Below are positions 8,433 through 17,170 of a stretch of DNA of 64,000 nucleotides, piece by piece. The stretch comes from Sporocytophaga myxococcoides DSM 11118 (GTDB lineage: Bacteria; Bacteroidota; Bacteroidia; Cytophagales; Cytophagaceae), in the NCBI RefSeq assembly GCF_000426725.1, contig NZ_KE384561.1, positions 62,001 through 126,000 on the forward strand, in the 5' to 3' direction. The notes beneath the pieces were generated by a model that worked only from the letters and a program-made list of their open reading frames with translations, made no database searches and was not told the origin of the DNA. Position 1 is the first letter of the stretch. Each line of letters starts with the position of its first letter. The position numbers were made by a program, and so were the translations under genes.

Positions 8433-10067
8433 TTATTGAAGGATAATTCTTATTACCTGATGACCACTCTGACTATTAAGAACTAGGAAATATACACCTC
8501 TCTGAATGTCACCGGGAAATCTTATCTGATTTATCTTTTCTGCCTTGAAAAAAGTTTCTGCAAATATTTTTTTCCCTGTTAAGTCAAACAATTCAGCCTG
8601 GACATCATTGCTGACTAATTCATTTGCAATAATGAGTTTTACATCTCCCGGAACAGTAACAGGATTTGGAAAAAGCCCGGCAATCAATGTATCTGCGCTT
8701 GAAAAGGCAATTGCTTTTTCAAAATTAGGAATACCAAATCCATATTGAAAATCAGGGCTTTCTGCTTTTGAGGCAGTTTTTTTCAAAGCATCTGTAATTT
8801 CTTTATTGGAAAGTTCCGGTCTGGCCTGCCAAAGACAAGCCACGAGTCCAGCCACTAGAGGACACGAAAATGATGTACCATTGGTGTTTGAAAATGAATT
8901 ATCGGGATTGCCAGCATATACCCCGGCCCCCATGGCAGTTAAATCTGGTTTAATTCTGCCATCAGCAGAAGGCCCAACAGAACTGAATGCAGCATATTTT
9001 TCTGCTGAATTTACAGCACCTATAGTAAGAACAGAAGGTCCATCAGCTGGCGCTGTTACATATTTCCATGATTTATTTCCTTCATTGCCTGCACTATTTA
9101 CTATGATCATTCCCTTTGAAAAAGCTGTCTCCGCCGCCTTTGTCACTACTGTAGTTTTTCCATCAAGATCAGTATAAGTATGATCCTGTTCCGGAAAATC
9201 AAAAGTATTATATCCTAAAGAACTTGATATGATATCAACACCTGCGCTGTCTGAGTATTCCGCTGCCATTAGCCAGTTATATTCCTCCAGTATTGTTTCT
9301 GAAAAGTCATTTTCAGTTCTCAATAACAAAAAAGAAGCATCATAAGCAGGCCCTACAATCTTTCCCTCTTCAAAACCCGCAAGCACAGATAATACATTCA
9401 CACCATGATTCCCATCATCATAAACATTCTCTTCTCCTGAAACAAAATCATATGTGCCTATAACTTTTCCATTTTGAAATAAATGATTGAAAAATGTAAG
9501 TGTATTGGCATTTAAAAAACCATTATCCAATACTGCGATAAGTTTACCCGTTCCTGAATATCCTAAAGCATGAATAGCAGGAACTCCAATCATAGCGTTT
9601 TGAGTCAGAGAAGGACCATAATCAATAGAAGAAGGTGAGGTTGATTGTCGATGAATAGTAGATGAAACAGAAGAAAGGCTCAATGGATTAGAAGCTGCTT
9701 CTGCTGGTTGAAGATACTTTACTGATTTTACAAATTTCTTTTTACTGAGTTCTTCTGAAACCTGTTGCGACGTTTCTGCAATCACACCATTTTGCCATCT
9801 TGAAGATCCTTTGATTGTAATACCCAATTTATTCAATGAATCCAGGTAATTTTTATTAACAGGTAAATCTTCTTCCTGAATCTGAATATCTTGAACCTTT
9901 CTCCTAGCGATCGCTTTCGCAGAAAGAAACTCTTCAGGAGCATTTAGAGAATAATCGGAAGCAGACTTATCAGTAAATGTAACAAAGTATAGATTAGTCT
10001 GAGCAAGACCTTGAAATGATAAAAAAATAAAGAAGCAGAAAATGGCTTTACTCTTTGCCGTAAGCAT
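8433..10067 (-). CDS. Subtilisin-like serine protease with T9SS sorting domain
   Basis: This is a 544-residue secreted peptidase of family S8. The ATG at 10067 is preferred to a TTG five codons upstream because it opens a clean signal peptide (about residues 1-23). The catalytic triad is visible: D181 (AVLDNGF), H221 (GNHGVNV) and S399 (NGTSFSCP), with the oxyanion asparagine in NSAGNEG at about 328. A propeptide-like region occupies about residues 24-150. The last 75 residues, starting LFPNPV and ending in a YFLVLN / VIRIIL strand pattern, form a type A C-terminal sorting domain, so export by the type IX system to the surface is expected. Its start overlaps the end of the upstream lipoprotein gene by 20 nt. 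Confidence 0.9.
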   Translation of the reverse strand: MLTAKSKAIFCFFIFLSFQGLAQTNLYFVTFTDKSASDYSLNAPEEFLSAKAIARRKVQDIQIQEEDLPVNKNYLDSLNKLGITIKGSSRWQNGVIAETSQQVSEELSKKKFVKSVKYLQPAEAASNPLSLSSVSSTIHRQSTSPSSIDYGPSLTQNAMIGVPAIHALGYSGTGKLIAVLDNGFLNANTLTFFNHLFQNGKVIGTYDFVSGEENVYDDGNHGVNVLSVLAGFEEGKIVGPAYDASFLLLRTENDFSETILEEYNWLMAAEYSDSAGVDIISSSLGYNTFDFPEQDHTYTDLDGKTTVVTKAAETAFSKGMIIVNSAGNEGNKSWKYVTAPADGPSVLTIGAVNSAEKYAAFSSVGPSADGRIKPDLTAMGAGVYAGNPDNSFSNTNGTSFSCPLVAGLVACLWQARPELSNKEITDALKKTASKAESPDFQYGFGIPNFEKAIAFSSADTLIAGLFPNPVTVPGDVKLIIANELVSNDVQAELFDLTGKKIFAETFFKAEKINQIRFPGDIQRGVYFLVLNSQSGHQVIRIILQ

Positions 10068-10737
10068 ATATTTTCTGAACAAAGGTTTCTCCTGTCTTTA
10101 TAACATATTTCCCTATAGCAGAAGGAGACTGGTCATATTCATAAATCCTTTTTTCTTTATAAATAAGGCCAACATGTTTTGCGTAATATTCGACTTTGTA
10201 CTTCTTTTCAATCAGGTTTTGATTATCAGCCTGGATAATCTTTACAGAATTGGGGAAATAAATTGTATCAACATAAAAAGTACGTTTGAGGTCCTTTACT
10301 TTATAGAACTCTTGTCCAAGTGTGTTTTCAGCATTCCCATCCCAGGTTTTATCATTTTCCAAAGGAAAAGTCATCTTTATAAACCTGATATTATTTTCCA
10401 TTCTTGTAACATTATTCTTACTGTTAAACTCACTCCATACTGAATCCGGTTGAGCAGGCCAAGGTTCGGTGAGGCTCTTTTTGGTATACCTTTCAACTCT
10501 GTACTTTACTTCATCGCCAGCTCTGAATGTATCACCAATAATTTCCTTGAGATAATAAAATGAATGAGTCGAATCACTTACCCCATATGTTTTTTTATCT
10601 ACAGAATATAGAACATACATTCCCTTTTCAATTGGGAAATACTGATAGTCGGATACATCAGGATCCTGTTCACTAGAGCATCCGGTAATTAAAAAAGATG
10701 CAACAAAAAAGAAAATTAAAGGGAAAAATCTATTCAT
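10048..10737 (-). CDS. Hypothetical lipoprotein
   Basis: The 229-residue protein has a strong lipoprotein signal: hydrophobic residues 4-17, then ITGCSS with the lipidated Cys near residue 20. The mature protein is beta-strand rich, with repeated patterns of aromatic and charged residues and no cysteines. It opens with YQYFPIEKGMYVLYSVD, a pattern seen in conserved Bacteroidota lipoproteins of unknown function. It overlaps the mnmA stop by 8 nt and the subtilase start by 20 nt, so the three genes are probably translated from one mRNA. No function can be assigned. Confidence 0.75.
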   Translation of the reverse strand: MNRFFPLIFFFVASFLITGCSSEQDPDVSDYQYFPIEKGMYVLYSVDKKTYGVSDSTHSFYYLKEIIGDTFRAGDEVKYRVERYTKKSLTEPWPAQPDSVWSEFNSKNNVTRMENNIRFIKMTFPLENDKTWDGNAENTLGQEFYKVKDLKRTFYVDTIYFPNSVKIIQADNQNLIEKKYKVEYYAKHVGLIYKEKRIYEYDQSPSAIGKYVIKTGETFVQKIYAYGKE

Positions 10738-11842
10738 TGTTTTGTCTAAAACTTGATGTTATCCATCCCCCACCTACCACGTCATTACCTTCGTAAAAAA
10801 CCGCTGCCTGTCCTGGTGCAATTGCAGTTACTCCCTGATGGAAAAGTACCTTCATTTCATCACCGAACTGTTCAATAAGCGCAGGAGTGCCTCCATCGTT
10901 ATATCTGACTTTTGTCACCGTTTCTAATTTTCTGCCAATTAGATCAGGATATTTAAGCATGTTTAGCTTCTTCACCATCATTCCGTCTTTAGCCAACTTT
11001 TCTAAAGATGATAGCACGACACGGTTTTTATCTTTCTGAATTTCTGAAACAAATACTGGATAGCCCAATGCTATTCCTAAGCCTTTTCTCTGACCAATTG
11101 TATAAAAAGGATATCCCTCATGTTTTCCTACTATTGTGCCATCTTCCAGCACAAACTCCCCTCCTCTAACTGAATCTTCCAAGCCAGGAATTCTTCTTTT
11201 CAGGAAGCCTCTGTAATCGTTATCCGGAACAAAGCAGATTTCGTAAGATTCGGATTTATTTACCAGATCTACAAACCCTCTTTCCTGAGCAAAAGCTCTG
11301 ATTTCAGTCTTTCTTAAGTGACCCAGCGGAAATCTTGTTCTGCTCAGACTTTCCTGAGAAATTCCCCACAAAGCATAAGACTGGTCTTTATTTTCATCAA
11401 GGCCTTTAGATATCACATATCTTTCATTTTCCTTTCTGATATTAGCATAATGACCAGTTGCAATAAATTCGCATCCTAGTTTATCAGCACGTCTTAACAG
11501 AGCATCCCATTTGATATGTGTATTGCACAACACACAAGGATTTGGTGTTCTGCCGGCAAGGTATTCGTCCGTAAAATGATTGATTACATAATCGCCGAAT
11601 TCTTCTCTGATATCAAGGATATAATGTGGAAAACCAAGCTTTACTGCAATATCTCTGGCATCATTAATAGAATCAAGACTACAGCATCCAGTTTCTTTCT
11701 TAGTGCCTCCGGAAGACGCATAGTCCCATGTCTTCATAGTCATACCAACCACTTCATATCCTTCTTCATGAAGCATAACAGCAGCTACAGAACTATCAAT
11801 TCCGCCGCTCATCGCTACCAAAACTCTTCCTTTAGTGCTCAT
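10730..11842 (-). CDS. mnmA: tRNA-specific 2-thiouridylase MnmA
   Basis: The 370-residue enzyme uses ATP and a relayed persulfide sulfur to make 2-thiouridine at wobble position 34 of tRNA-Lys, tRNA-Glu and tRNA-Gln. Visible features are the PP-loop SGGIDSS at residues 12-18, the catalytic Cys103 in NPCVLCN, the second catalytic Cys203 in YEICFVPD, and the GQRKGLG and beta-barrel tRNA-binding segments of the C-terminal half. The length is normal for the family. The ATG start at 11842 places the PP-loop at the expected distance. It is the first gene of an overlapping trio with the lipoprotein and subtilase genes. Confidence 0.96.
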   Translation of the reverse strand: MSTKGRVLVAMSGGIDSSVAAVMLHEEGYEVVGMTMKTWDYASSGGTKKETGCCSLDSINDARDIAVKLGFPHYILDIREEFGDYVINHFTDEYLAGRTPNPCVLCNTHIKWDALLRRADKLGCEFIATGHYANIRKENERYVISKGLDENKDQSYALWGISQESLSRTRFPLGHLRKTEIRAFAQERGFVDLVNKSESYEICFVPDNDYRGFLKRRIPGLEDSVRGGEFVLEDGTIVGKHEGYPFYTIGQRKGLGIALGYPVFVSEIQKDKNRVVLSSLEKLAKDGMMVKKLNMLKYPDLIGRKLETVTKVRYNDGGTPALIEQFGDEMKVLFHQGVTAIAPGQAAVFYEGNDVVGGGWITSSFRQNNE

Positions 11843-11920
11843 TATTTAATTAATCCGGGAAATACTTCAACTGTAACCTCAAAGGTTAAAATTGCATAAG
11901 TTAAATCTGAGGGAAAAAAA

Positions 11921-12163
11921 TCAGTTTATAGACTCCCTTACTTTTTTTGTGTATTCTCTTAACGCTTCTTTAAATTCAATATTTTTAGCACTCATTTCTT
12001 CCATAATCCAAAGAGCTGCAATCACGTGTGTAAGCTGCTCTCCTTCATCACCTCCCTCTACAGAAATCTTCAGTGCTTCACCTTCTATCAGATCATTTTC
12101 AGCCTGTTTTAAGTCGGAAGGTGTATAATTTTCTACAAGTAGTTTTATCGCAGGTATTTTCAT
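11921..12163 (-). CDS. Small conserved cytoplasmic protein (DUF6952-like)
   Basis: This is an 80-residue acidic protein without signal peptide or cysteines. It starts MKIPAIKLLVENY and carries a Gly/Glu-rich turn (EGGDEGEQLTHV) followed by an alpha-helical C-terminus (ALWIMEEMSAKN). I believe it corresponds to the small Bacteroidota family DUF6952, but this is from memory of the pattern. It lies 43 nt downstream of the thioredoxin gene on the same strand, a pairing that suggests a redox-related or stress role. The function is unknown. Confidence 0.7.
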   Translation of the reverse strand: MKIPAIKLLVENYTPSDLKQAENDLIEGEALKISVEGGDEGEQLTHVIAALWIMEEMSAKNIEFKEALREYTKKVRESIN

Positions 12164-12206
12164 TTAAGTATTATTTTATTTCCAAATGCAGCCCTGCATT
12201 CCAATA

Positions 12207-12524
12207 CTATTTAAGTTTCTCAAGTGCCTCAACTACAGCTTCTTCTTTACTGGAGCAAAGCGTTTCCACTAAAACTCCGTTTTGGAATGTGGCAAAAGTA
12301 GGAAGGTTATTGACATTAGCTTTCTTCCTTGCTTCAGGATTACTTTCAGCATTCACCTCCAGAAATACGATACCTGGAAATCTCTCATCATTGGATAATC
12401 TTTTGTATTTCGGGGCAAACAATTTGCATGAACCACACCAATCCGCATAAAACTTCACAATCACATTGGAATTTTTTGCAAGTTCTGCATCAAAATTAGA
12501 ATCTTCTACTGCTATAACTGGCAT
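12207..12524 (-). CDS. Thioredoxin-family protein (CGSC active site)
   Basis: The protein is 105 residues with a single thioredoxin fold and no signal peptide, so it is cytoplasmic. The active site reads WCGSCK around residues 30-35 in place of the classical WCGPC; the inter-cysteine Pro-to-Ser change usually alters redox potential. The cis-proline loop NNLPTF is present near residue 75. It is a thiol-disulfide oxidoreductase, probably a specialised thioredoxin rather than the main TrxA. It is followed by the small DUF6952-like gene, and a divergent operon starts about 107 nt away on the other strand. Confidence 0.88.
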   Translation of the reverse strand: MPVIAVEDSNFDAELAKNSNVIVKFYADWCGSCKLFAPKYKRLSNDERFPGIVFLEVNAESNPEARKKANVNNLPTFATFQNGVLVETLCSSKEEAVVEALEKLK

Positions 12525-12631
12525 AACTTAATTTTTGAGTCCAAAGATACCGAAAAAATGTTCCGGAAACTTTCGACTTTAACTTATTTTTAAATTAATT
12601 TGTTTTTGAACTATTTAACGGTAATTGGGAT

Positions 12632-13252
12632 ATGGCATTAAAAACACTAGTAAAGGTAAGTGAAGTAAATAACCTAAGTGATGCACGCTATTGTGCTGGT
12701 ATGGGTGTTGAATTAGTAGGATTTCCACTGGATGAAAACCATCCTAAATTTATAGAATTAAGCTCTATTAGAGAAATTGTAAACTGGATATCAGGGGTTA
12801 AAGTAGTTGGAGAGTTTACTGGCGACAATGTTTATAACATGAACTATCTGGCTGAGCAACTGAACCTTGACTTTATACAGCTCAATCATTTAATACATCC
12901 GGAATTTTTACCTGGATTGAAAAAACCAGTAATACTAAAAGTAGATTTCAACAATGATGAGCCTTCTGAAACTATTGAAGTATTGAAAAAATATGAAAAC
13001 AAGGTAGCTTATTTCCTGTTAGAAAATAATACAGAGCCGGAGTTGAATTATTTAAAAGATGTACTTGGAGAAATTTGCCAAAAATTTCCCGTTATTCTAG
13101 GATTTGGTATTCAGCAATCTGCTTTACCACTTATTATTGATACAATTAACCCATCTGGTATAGCGCTAAAAGGTGGGGAAGAAATTAAGCCTGGGCTTAA
13201 AGATTTTTCCGAATTATCTGAAATATTAGAAGAACTGGAAGTAAATGACTGA
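12632..13252 (+). CDS. TrpF-like (phosphoribosylanthranilate isomerase fold) protein lacking catalytic residues
   Basis: This 206-residue protein aligns by eye along its whole length with TrpF. The family N-terminus KICGxT-x-DA-x-GxxxxGF appears here as KVSEVNNLSDA...GVELVGF, and the end keeps the phosphate-loop PGxKD pattern (KPGLKD). The catalytic Cys is replaced by Ser10, and the catalytic Asp in the LLD segment by Glu131 (YFLLEN); the GGSG loop after it is absent. PRA isomerase activity is therefore unlikely. Its stop overlaps the start of the PfkB kinase gene by 8 nt, so the two are translationally coupled and it may bind or signal a sugar phosphate. No trp genes are nearby. Confidence 0.72.
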   Translation: MALKTLVKVSEVNNLSDARYCAGMGVELVGFPLDENHPKFIELSSIREIVNWISGVKVVGEFTGDNVYNMNYLAEQLNLDFIQLNHLIHPEFLPGLKKPVILKVDFNNDEPSETIEVLKKYENKVAYFLLENNTEPELNYLKDVLGEICQKFPVILGFGIQQSALPLIIDTINPSGIALKGGEEIKPGLKDFSELSEILEELEVND

Positions 13253-14231
13253 CAAGATGAAAACTATTTTTACGCTTACACTTTCTCCTACCATTGACAA
13301 AAGCTGCACTGTAGATCATGTATATGCAGAGCACAAATTAAGGTGTTCAGAACCTGTTCACGAGCCAGGTGGCGGTGGAATCAATGTTTCCAGAGCAATT
13401 AAAAAACTCGGAGGAGATTCTATTGCTGTTTATCCCAAAGGTGGACCAACCGGAGAGTTACTGAATCAGCTTTTAAATAAAGAAGGTATCAATCAATATC
13501 CTATTGAAGTTGAGCATTGGAGCAGGGAAAACTTCATTGTTGTAGAGACAACTACTAACAGGCAATATAGGTTTGGCATGCCTGGTGCTCCGCTTTCTCA
13601 GGCAGAATGGATAAAGTGCCTTGATGAGATAGATGCTCATGGTGAAAAAATTGATTATCTGGTGGCTAGTGGTAGCATGCCTCCGGGCGTTCCATCGGAT
13701 TTCTATGCAAGACTTGCAAAAATAGGTAAGCGAAAAAATGCAAGACTGGTTCTTGATACTTCAGGAGATGCTTTAAAAGAAGCTATCAACGAAGGTATTT
13801 TCCTTTTAAAACCAAATGTAAAGGAGCTTAGTGAGCTAATCGGTTCAGAATTAAAAACTATTCATCAGCAGGAAGAAGCGGCGTTAGAAATCATCAAAAA
13901 ACACAAGATAGAAATAATGGTGGTTTCGCTTGGTGCTTTCGGTGCCTTTATTGCCTCTAAGGATGGAGTAAACCATATATCGGCACCTTCTGCTGCTAAA
14001 AAGAGTACTGTGGGAGCCGGAGACAGCATGGTTGCTGGTATTGTTCTATCTCTTTCAAGAGGATGGAGTCAATTGGATGCTCTGAAGTATGGAATTGCCT
14101 GTGGAACTGCAGCAACTATGAATCCAGGTACAGAACTTTGCAACCTTGAAGATGTCAATACTCTTTATAATTGGATCAATACAATGGAAAAAAGAGGTCA
14201 ACCCGATCAGTTGAACTCTACTTTCAAATAA
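13245..14231 (+). CDS. PfkB-family phosphofructokinase (1-PFK/6-PFK II type)
   Basis: The 328-residue sugar kinase belongs to the ribokinase/PfkB fold. It has the N-terminal TLSPTIDKS motif, the substrate-binding EPGGGGINVSRAI segment of fructose-phosphate kinases, the VLDTSGDAL region, and the C-terminal GAGDSMVAG signature with the catalytic base Asp. It should phosphorylate fructose-6-phosphate, fructose-1-phosphate or tagatose-6-phosphate, but the specificity is not readable. An alternative ATG at 13257 (MKTIFTL) is close to the family N-terminus. It overlaps the TrpF-like gene by 8 nt and converges on trmB with a 25-nt tail-to-tail overlap. Confidence 0.88.
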   Translation: MTDKMKTIFTLTLSPTIDKSCTVDHVYAEHKLRCSEPVHEPGGGGINVSRAIKKLGGDSIAVYPKGGPTGELLNQLLNKEGINQYPIEVEHWSRENFIVVETTTNRQYRFGMPGAPLSQAEWIKCLDEIDAHGEKIDYLVASGSMPPGVPSDFYARLAKIGKRKNARLVLDTSGDALKEAINEGIFLLKPNVKELSELIGSELKTIHQQEEAALEIIKKHKIEIMVVSLGAFGAFIASKDGVNHISAPSAAKKSTVGAGDSMVAGIVLSLSRGWSQLDALKYGIACGTAATMNPGTELCNLEDVNTLYNWINTMEKRGQPDQLNSTFK

Positions 14232-14866
14232 TTGATAAGCGCATTTTCCATTAAGAATCGGCGTTCATAAGTTGTTTGAATACCGTAATGATCAGAAAGT
14301 ATTGGAGAATTATAAAGATCCTCTGTATGAATAATTGATTTTATACGATCTTTATAATTTTCCATAACCATCATTGTATATTCATGCAATTGAAGGTTAT
14401 CAGTTTTTAAATGAAGTACCCCTCCTGGTTTTAAGATCTTCAAATAACTGTCAATATATCTAGGATAAGTCAGTCTGTGCTTTTCATGTTTGTCAACTGG
14501 TCTTGGATCAGGAAAGGTAATCCAGATTTCATCAGCTTCTCCTTCTGCAAAGAAATTCTCCAACTCATACATCCTTACTCGTAAAAATGCTGCATTGGTA
14601 AGATTATTTTCTTCAGCAACACAGCTTCCTTTCCAGATTCTGGCCCCTTTAATATCAACACCTATATAGTTTTTTTGAGGAAAAAGTGAAGCTAATCCTG
14701 TGGTGTATTCCCCTCTGCCACATCCCAGTTCAAGTATTATTTCATTTTTGTTATCAAAAAAGTTGTTCCAATTGCCTTTAATCTTCTCATATATCTCCTT
14801 ACCTGGCTCTACTACATTTCTTCTTTGAGCATTTACGGCAAACCTTTTTAATTTATTCTTCCCCAT
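14207..14866 (-). CDS. trmB: tRNA (guanine-N7-)-methyltransferase TrmB
   Basis: The 219-residue SAM-dependent methyltransferase makes m7G46 in tRNA variable loops. The SAM-binding motif ELGCGRGEYT is at about residues 46-55, followed by NYIGVDIKGARIWKG, RMYELENFF and the catalytic region WITFPDPRPVDKHEKHRL, all typical of TrmB. The length is normal. The gene ends inside the convergent pfkB reading frame (25-nt overlap) and starts 18 nt after the folC stop, so it is probably the last gene of the folC transcript. Confidence 0.95.
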   Translation of the reverse strand: MGKNKLKRFAVNAQRRNVVEPGKEIYEKIKGNWNNFFDNKNEIILELGCGRGEYTTGLASLFPQKNYIGVDIKGARIWKGSCVAEENNLTNAAFLRVRMYELENFFAEGEADEIWITFPDPRPVDKHEKHRLTYPRYIDSYLKILKPGGVLHLKTDNLQLHEYTMMVMENYKDRIKSIIHTEDLYNSPILSDHYGIQTTYERRFLMENALINYLKVEFN

Positions 14867-14884
14867 TTTAATAAATACTTCTAA

Positions 14885-16180
14885 CTATAAATTGTCCAAC
14901 TCGGATACTACAAATGTGCTGCCTCCGATAAATATAAAATCATCTTGTGACGCTGAGGCCCTTGCTTTTTGAAGAGCGACATTAACATCCCTTTCGATCT
15001 CTCCTTTCAAGCCATATTTCTTGGCTTCCTGATATAATATATCTGCATCAAGGGCGCGAGGAATTTTAGGCATACAAAAATAATAGATAGCATCTTTAGG
15101 CAAAAGTGTAAGGATTTTCGAAATATCCTTATCCTTTACCACACCAAAAACAATAAAAAGTCTATTGTAGGAATAGCATTTAAGCTGGCTCAAAACTTCT
15201 TTTATTCCTGCCTCATTATGACCGGTGTCACATACTACCATGGGATTAGTTTCTAATACCTGCCAACGTCCTTTTAATCCGGTCAAACCAACGACATCTT
15301 CGACTCCTTTACGAATAGCTCTTTCATCAACTTGAAATCCTTTTTGATTTAAAATCTCTGCTGTTTTGAAGACCCCTGCCAAATTTTTTAACTGATACAA
15401 ACCGGGAAGACCAGATTTCAAATCTTCATATAACATTAGATCATTGTTGAAGACATCTAATATCAGGTTCCCATTCTCCAGCCTTTTATTGATCAGACTG
15501 AATTCAGATGATGCAAAAGTAATTGGAGATTTTTTGGTTTGAGCAACTTGAATAAATACATCTGCCACAGATTCTTGTCTTTCACTTAATACCACTGGAA
15601 TGCCAGTTTTAATAATTCCAGCTTTTTCACCTGCAATCTGAGGTAATGTATCTCCTAAAATATTCTGATGATCCAAACTGATATTAGTGATTAGAGATAC
15701 AAGTGGCTGAATGATGTTGGTTGAATCCAATCTTCCACCAAGTCCTGTTTCAATAATAGCAATATCAACCTTCTGAGACTTGAAATAATCAAATCCCAGT
15801 ATAGTGGTCATTTCAAAAAAAGAAGGATTTAACTTTTCAAAAAGTCCTTTATGACTTTGAACAAAGTCTACAACAACCTCTTCCGGAATATTCTCCCCAT
15901 TGACTTTAATGCGCTCTGCAAAACTTTTCAGATGAGGAGATGTAAAAAGACCAACTTTATATCCCGCGGACTGCAATACAGCAGCAAGAAAATGAGATGA
16001 GCTTCCTTTACCGTTTGTTCCAGCAATATGAACTGAAGGAAAGCTCTCCTGTGGGTTATTGAGAGCTTCGCAAAGCGCTCTTATATTATCGAGGCCACTC
16101 TTTAAAGCAGAGGAGCCCACCTTTTCAAACATAGGCAGGCTCTCATATAAATATTTTACTGTTTCCTTAAATGAATTCAC
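14885..16180 (-). CDS. folC: Bifunctional folylpolyglutamate synthase / dihydrofolate synthase
   Basis: The 431-residue Mur-ligase-fold enzyme adds glutamate to dihydropteroate and folates. The ATP-binding loop HIAGTNGKGSSSHFLA sits near residue 55, followed by GLFTSPHLKSFAERI and the IETGLGGRLDSTN motif, all classic FolC. The chosen start is a GTG at 16180 one base after the upstream TonB-like stop; a TTG at 16198 would overlap that gene by 17 nt and adds an untypical MCGRDK tail. It is transcribed with the upstream envelope genes, an arrangement that may be chance. trmB follows after 18 nt. Confidence 0.93.
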   Translation of the reverse strand: MNSFKETVKYLYESLPMFEKVGSSALKSGLDNIRALCEALNNPQESFPSVHIAGTNGKGSSSHFLAAVLQSAGYKVGLFTSPHLKSFAERIKVNGENIPEEVVVDFVQSHKGLFEKLNPSFFEMTTILGFDYFKSQKVDIAIIETGLGGRLDSTNIIQPLVSLITNISLDHQNILGDTLPQIAGEKAGIIKTGIPVVLSERQESVADVFIQVAQTKKSPITFASSEFSLINKRLENGNLILDVFNNDLMLYEDLKSGLPGLYQLKNLAGVFKTAEILNQKGFQVDERAIRKGVEDVVGLTGLKGRWQVLETNPMVVCDTGHNEAGIKEVLSQLKCYSYNRLFIVFGVVKDKDISKILTLLPKDAIYYFCMPKIPRALDADILYQEAKKYGLKGEIERDVNVALQKARASASQDDFIFIGGSTFVVSELDNL

Positions 16181-16181
16181 T

Positions 16182-17087
16182 TTATCTCGACCGCACAATA
16201 ATGGTGTATTTTCCTGAAGCTCTTGGCGGGGGTTTTACGTTATCTCTTGTCCGCTCCACACTCCATTTTCTTTCTATTTCATCCTGGTAATATTTTACCA
16301 GTGAAGGACTAACTGTTTTTTCAAGAACTGTGATTCTTGTCAGTTCGCCTTCTTCATCAACTTCTATGTTAAAAACTATTTTTCCGTTTTCATTGGTCTG
16401 ATCTTTTTCCGGACGGAATGCCAGATTCCAACCTGTAAGTTCCAGTCTAGGACCCGGACCTCCATCACCTGGAGTACCATATAGAGCATTGGAATTTATA
16501 GAACCATTAGGGTCACCCTGATCACCTACTTTACCTTTTCTATCTCCGTTATTATTGGATCCAGACTGGCTGGTACCTGAAGTTCCTCCGGCTCCTGTTT
16601 TTTCAGGAAAAAGCGCTTGGGAAGTGACAGTCTGTTCTTTTTTAGGCTCTTTCTTTGGCTCCTTTATCTCTAAATCCTTCTTTTCTACTTTCTTTTTTGG
16701 CTCTTCCTTCTTCTTTTCCTCCAACTGATATGCACTTTCTTCGCTACCAGTTACGATCTCTCCTTCAGTACTTTCAGGAATCTCTTCAGCCACAGGTTCT
16801 TCTACATCCACCATCTCATTTGTTGCTGGTTCTCCAGGGGCAGGATCATCATTTTCTGAATCTCCGACCGGACCAGTATTCTGAAGATCTCCATATCCTG
16901 CGGGATCAATTCCAAAATTCAGGACAACTCCACCTTTTCCGTTTCCACCATCTCCGTCCATAAGAGGATCTGGCTTATCCCAGGCTAAAAGAAAAAAGAA
17001 ACAAATAGCAAGAAGGCAATGAATTCCAATGGAAGTCATTGCCCCTATTCTTTCGTTTTTTATATCTTGTTTTTCCTGATTATCCAT
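16182..17087 (-). CDS. TonB-like energy transducer
   Basis: The 301-residue protein has a short cytoplasmic N-terminus, one membrane anchor at about residues 20-38 (IHCLLAICFFFLLAW), then a long low-complexity periplasmic linker. The linker is acidic first (E/V/P-rich, 75-110), then Lys/Glu-rich (115-155), then Gly/Ser/Asn-rich (160-210). The C-terminal 80 residues resemble a TonB_C domain, with the FNIEVDEEGELTRITVLE strand pattern. It would couple inner-membrane energy to outer-membrane proteins. ExbB/TolQ and ExbD/TolR genes, which often precede such genes in Bacteroidota, are absent here. The upstream neighbours are SPOR, barrel and TPR proteins. Confidence 0.75.
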   Translation of the reverse strand: MDNQEKQDIKNERIGAMTSIGIHCLLAICFFFLLAWDKPDPLMDGDGGNGKGGVVLNFGIDPAGYGDLQNTGPVGDSENDDPAPGEPATNEMVDVEEPVAEEIPESTEGEIVTGSEESAYQLEEKKKEEPKKKVEKKDLEIKEPKKEPKKEQTVTSQALFPEKTGAGGTSGTSQSGSNNNGDRKGKVGDQGDPNGSINSNALYGTPGDGGPGPRLELTGWNLAFRPEKDQTNENGKIVFNIEVDEEGELTRITVLEKTVSPSLVKYYQDEIERKWSVERTRDNVKPPPRASGKYTIIVRSR

Positions 17088-17170
17088 TCGTTCTATTCCA
17101 AATTCAAGTTAACTACTAAGTTTCTTACTTCAATAATAGTTCAAACTGATTTGATTTTTTATCAGGGCAA

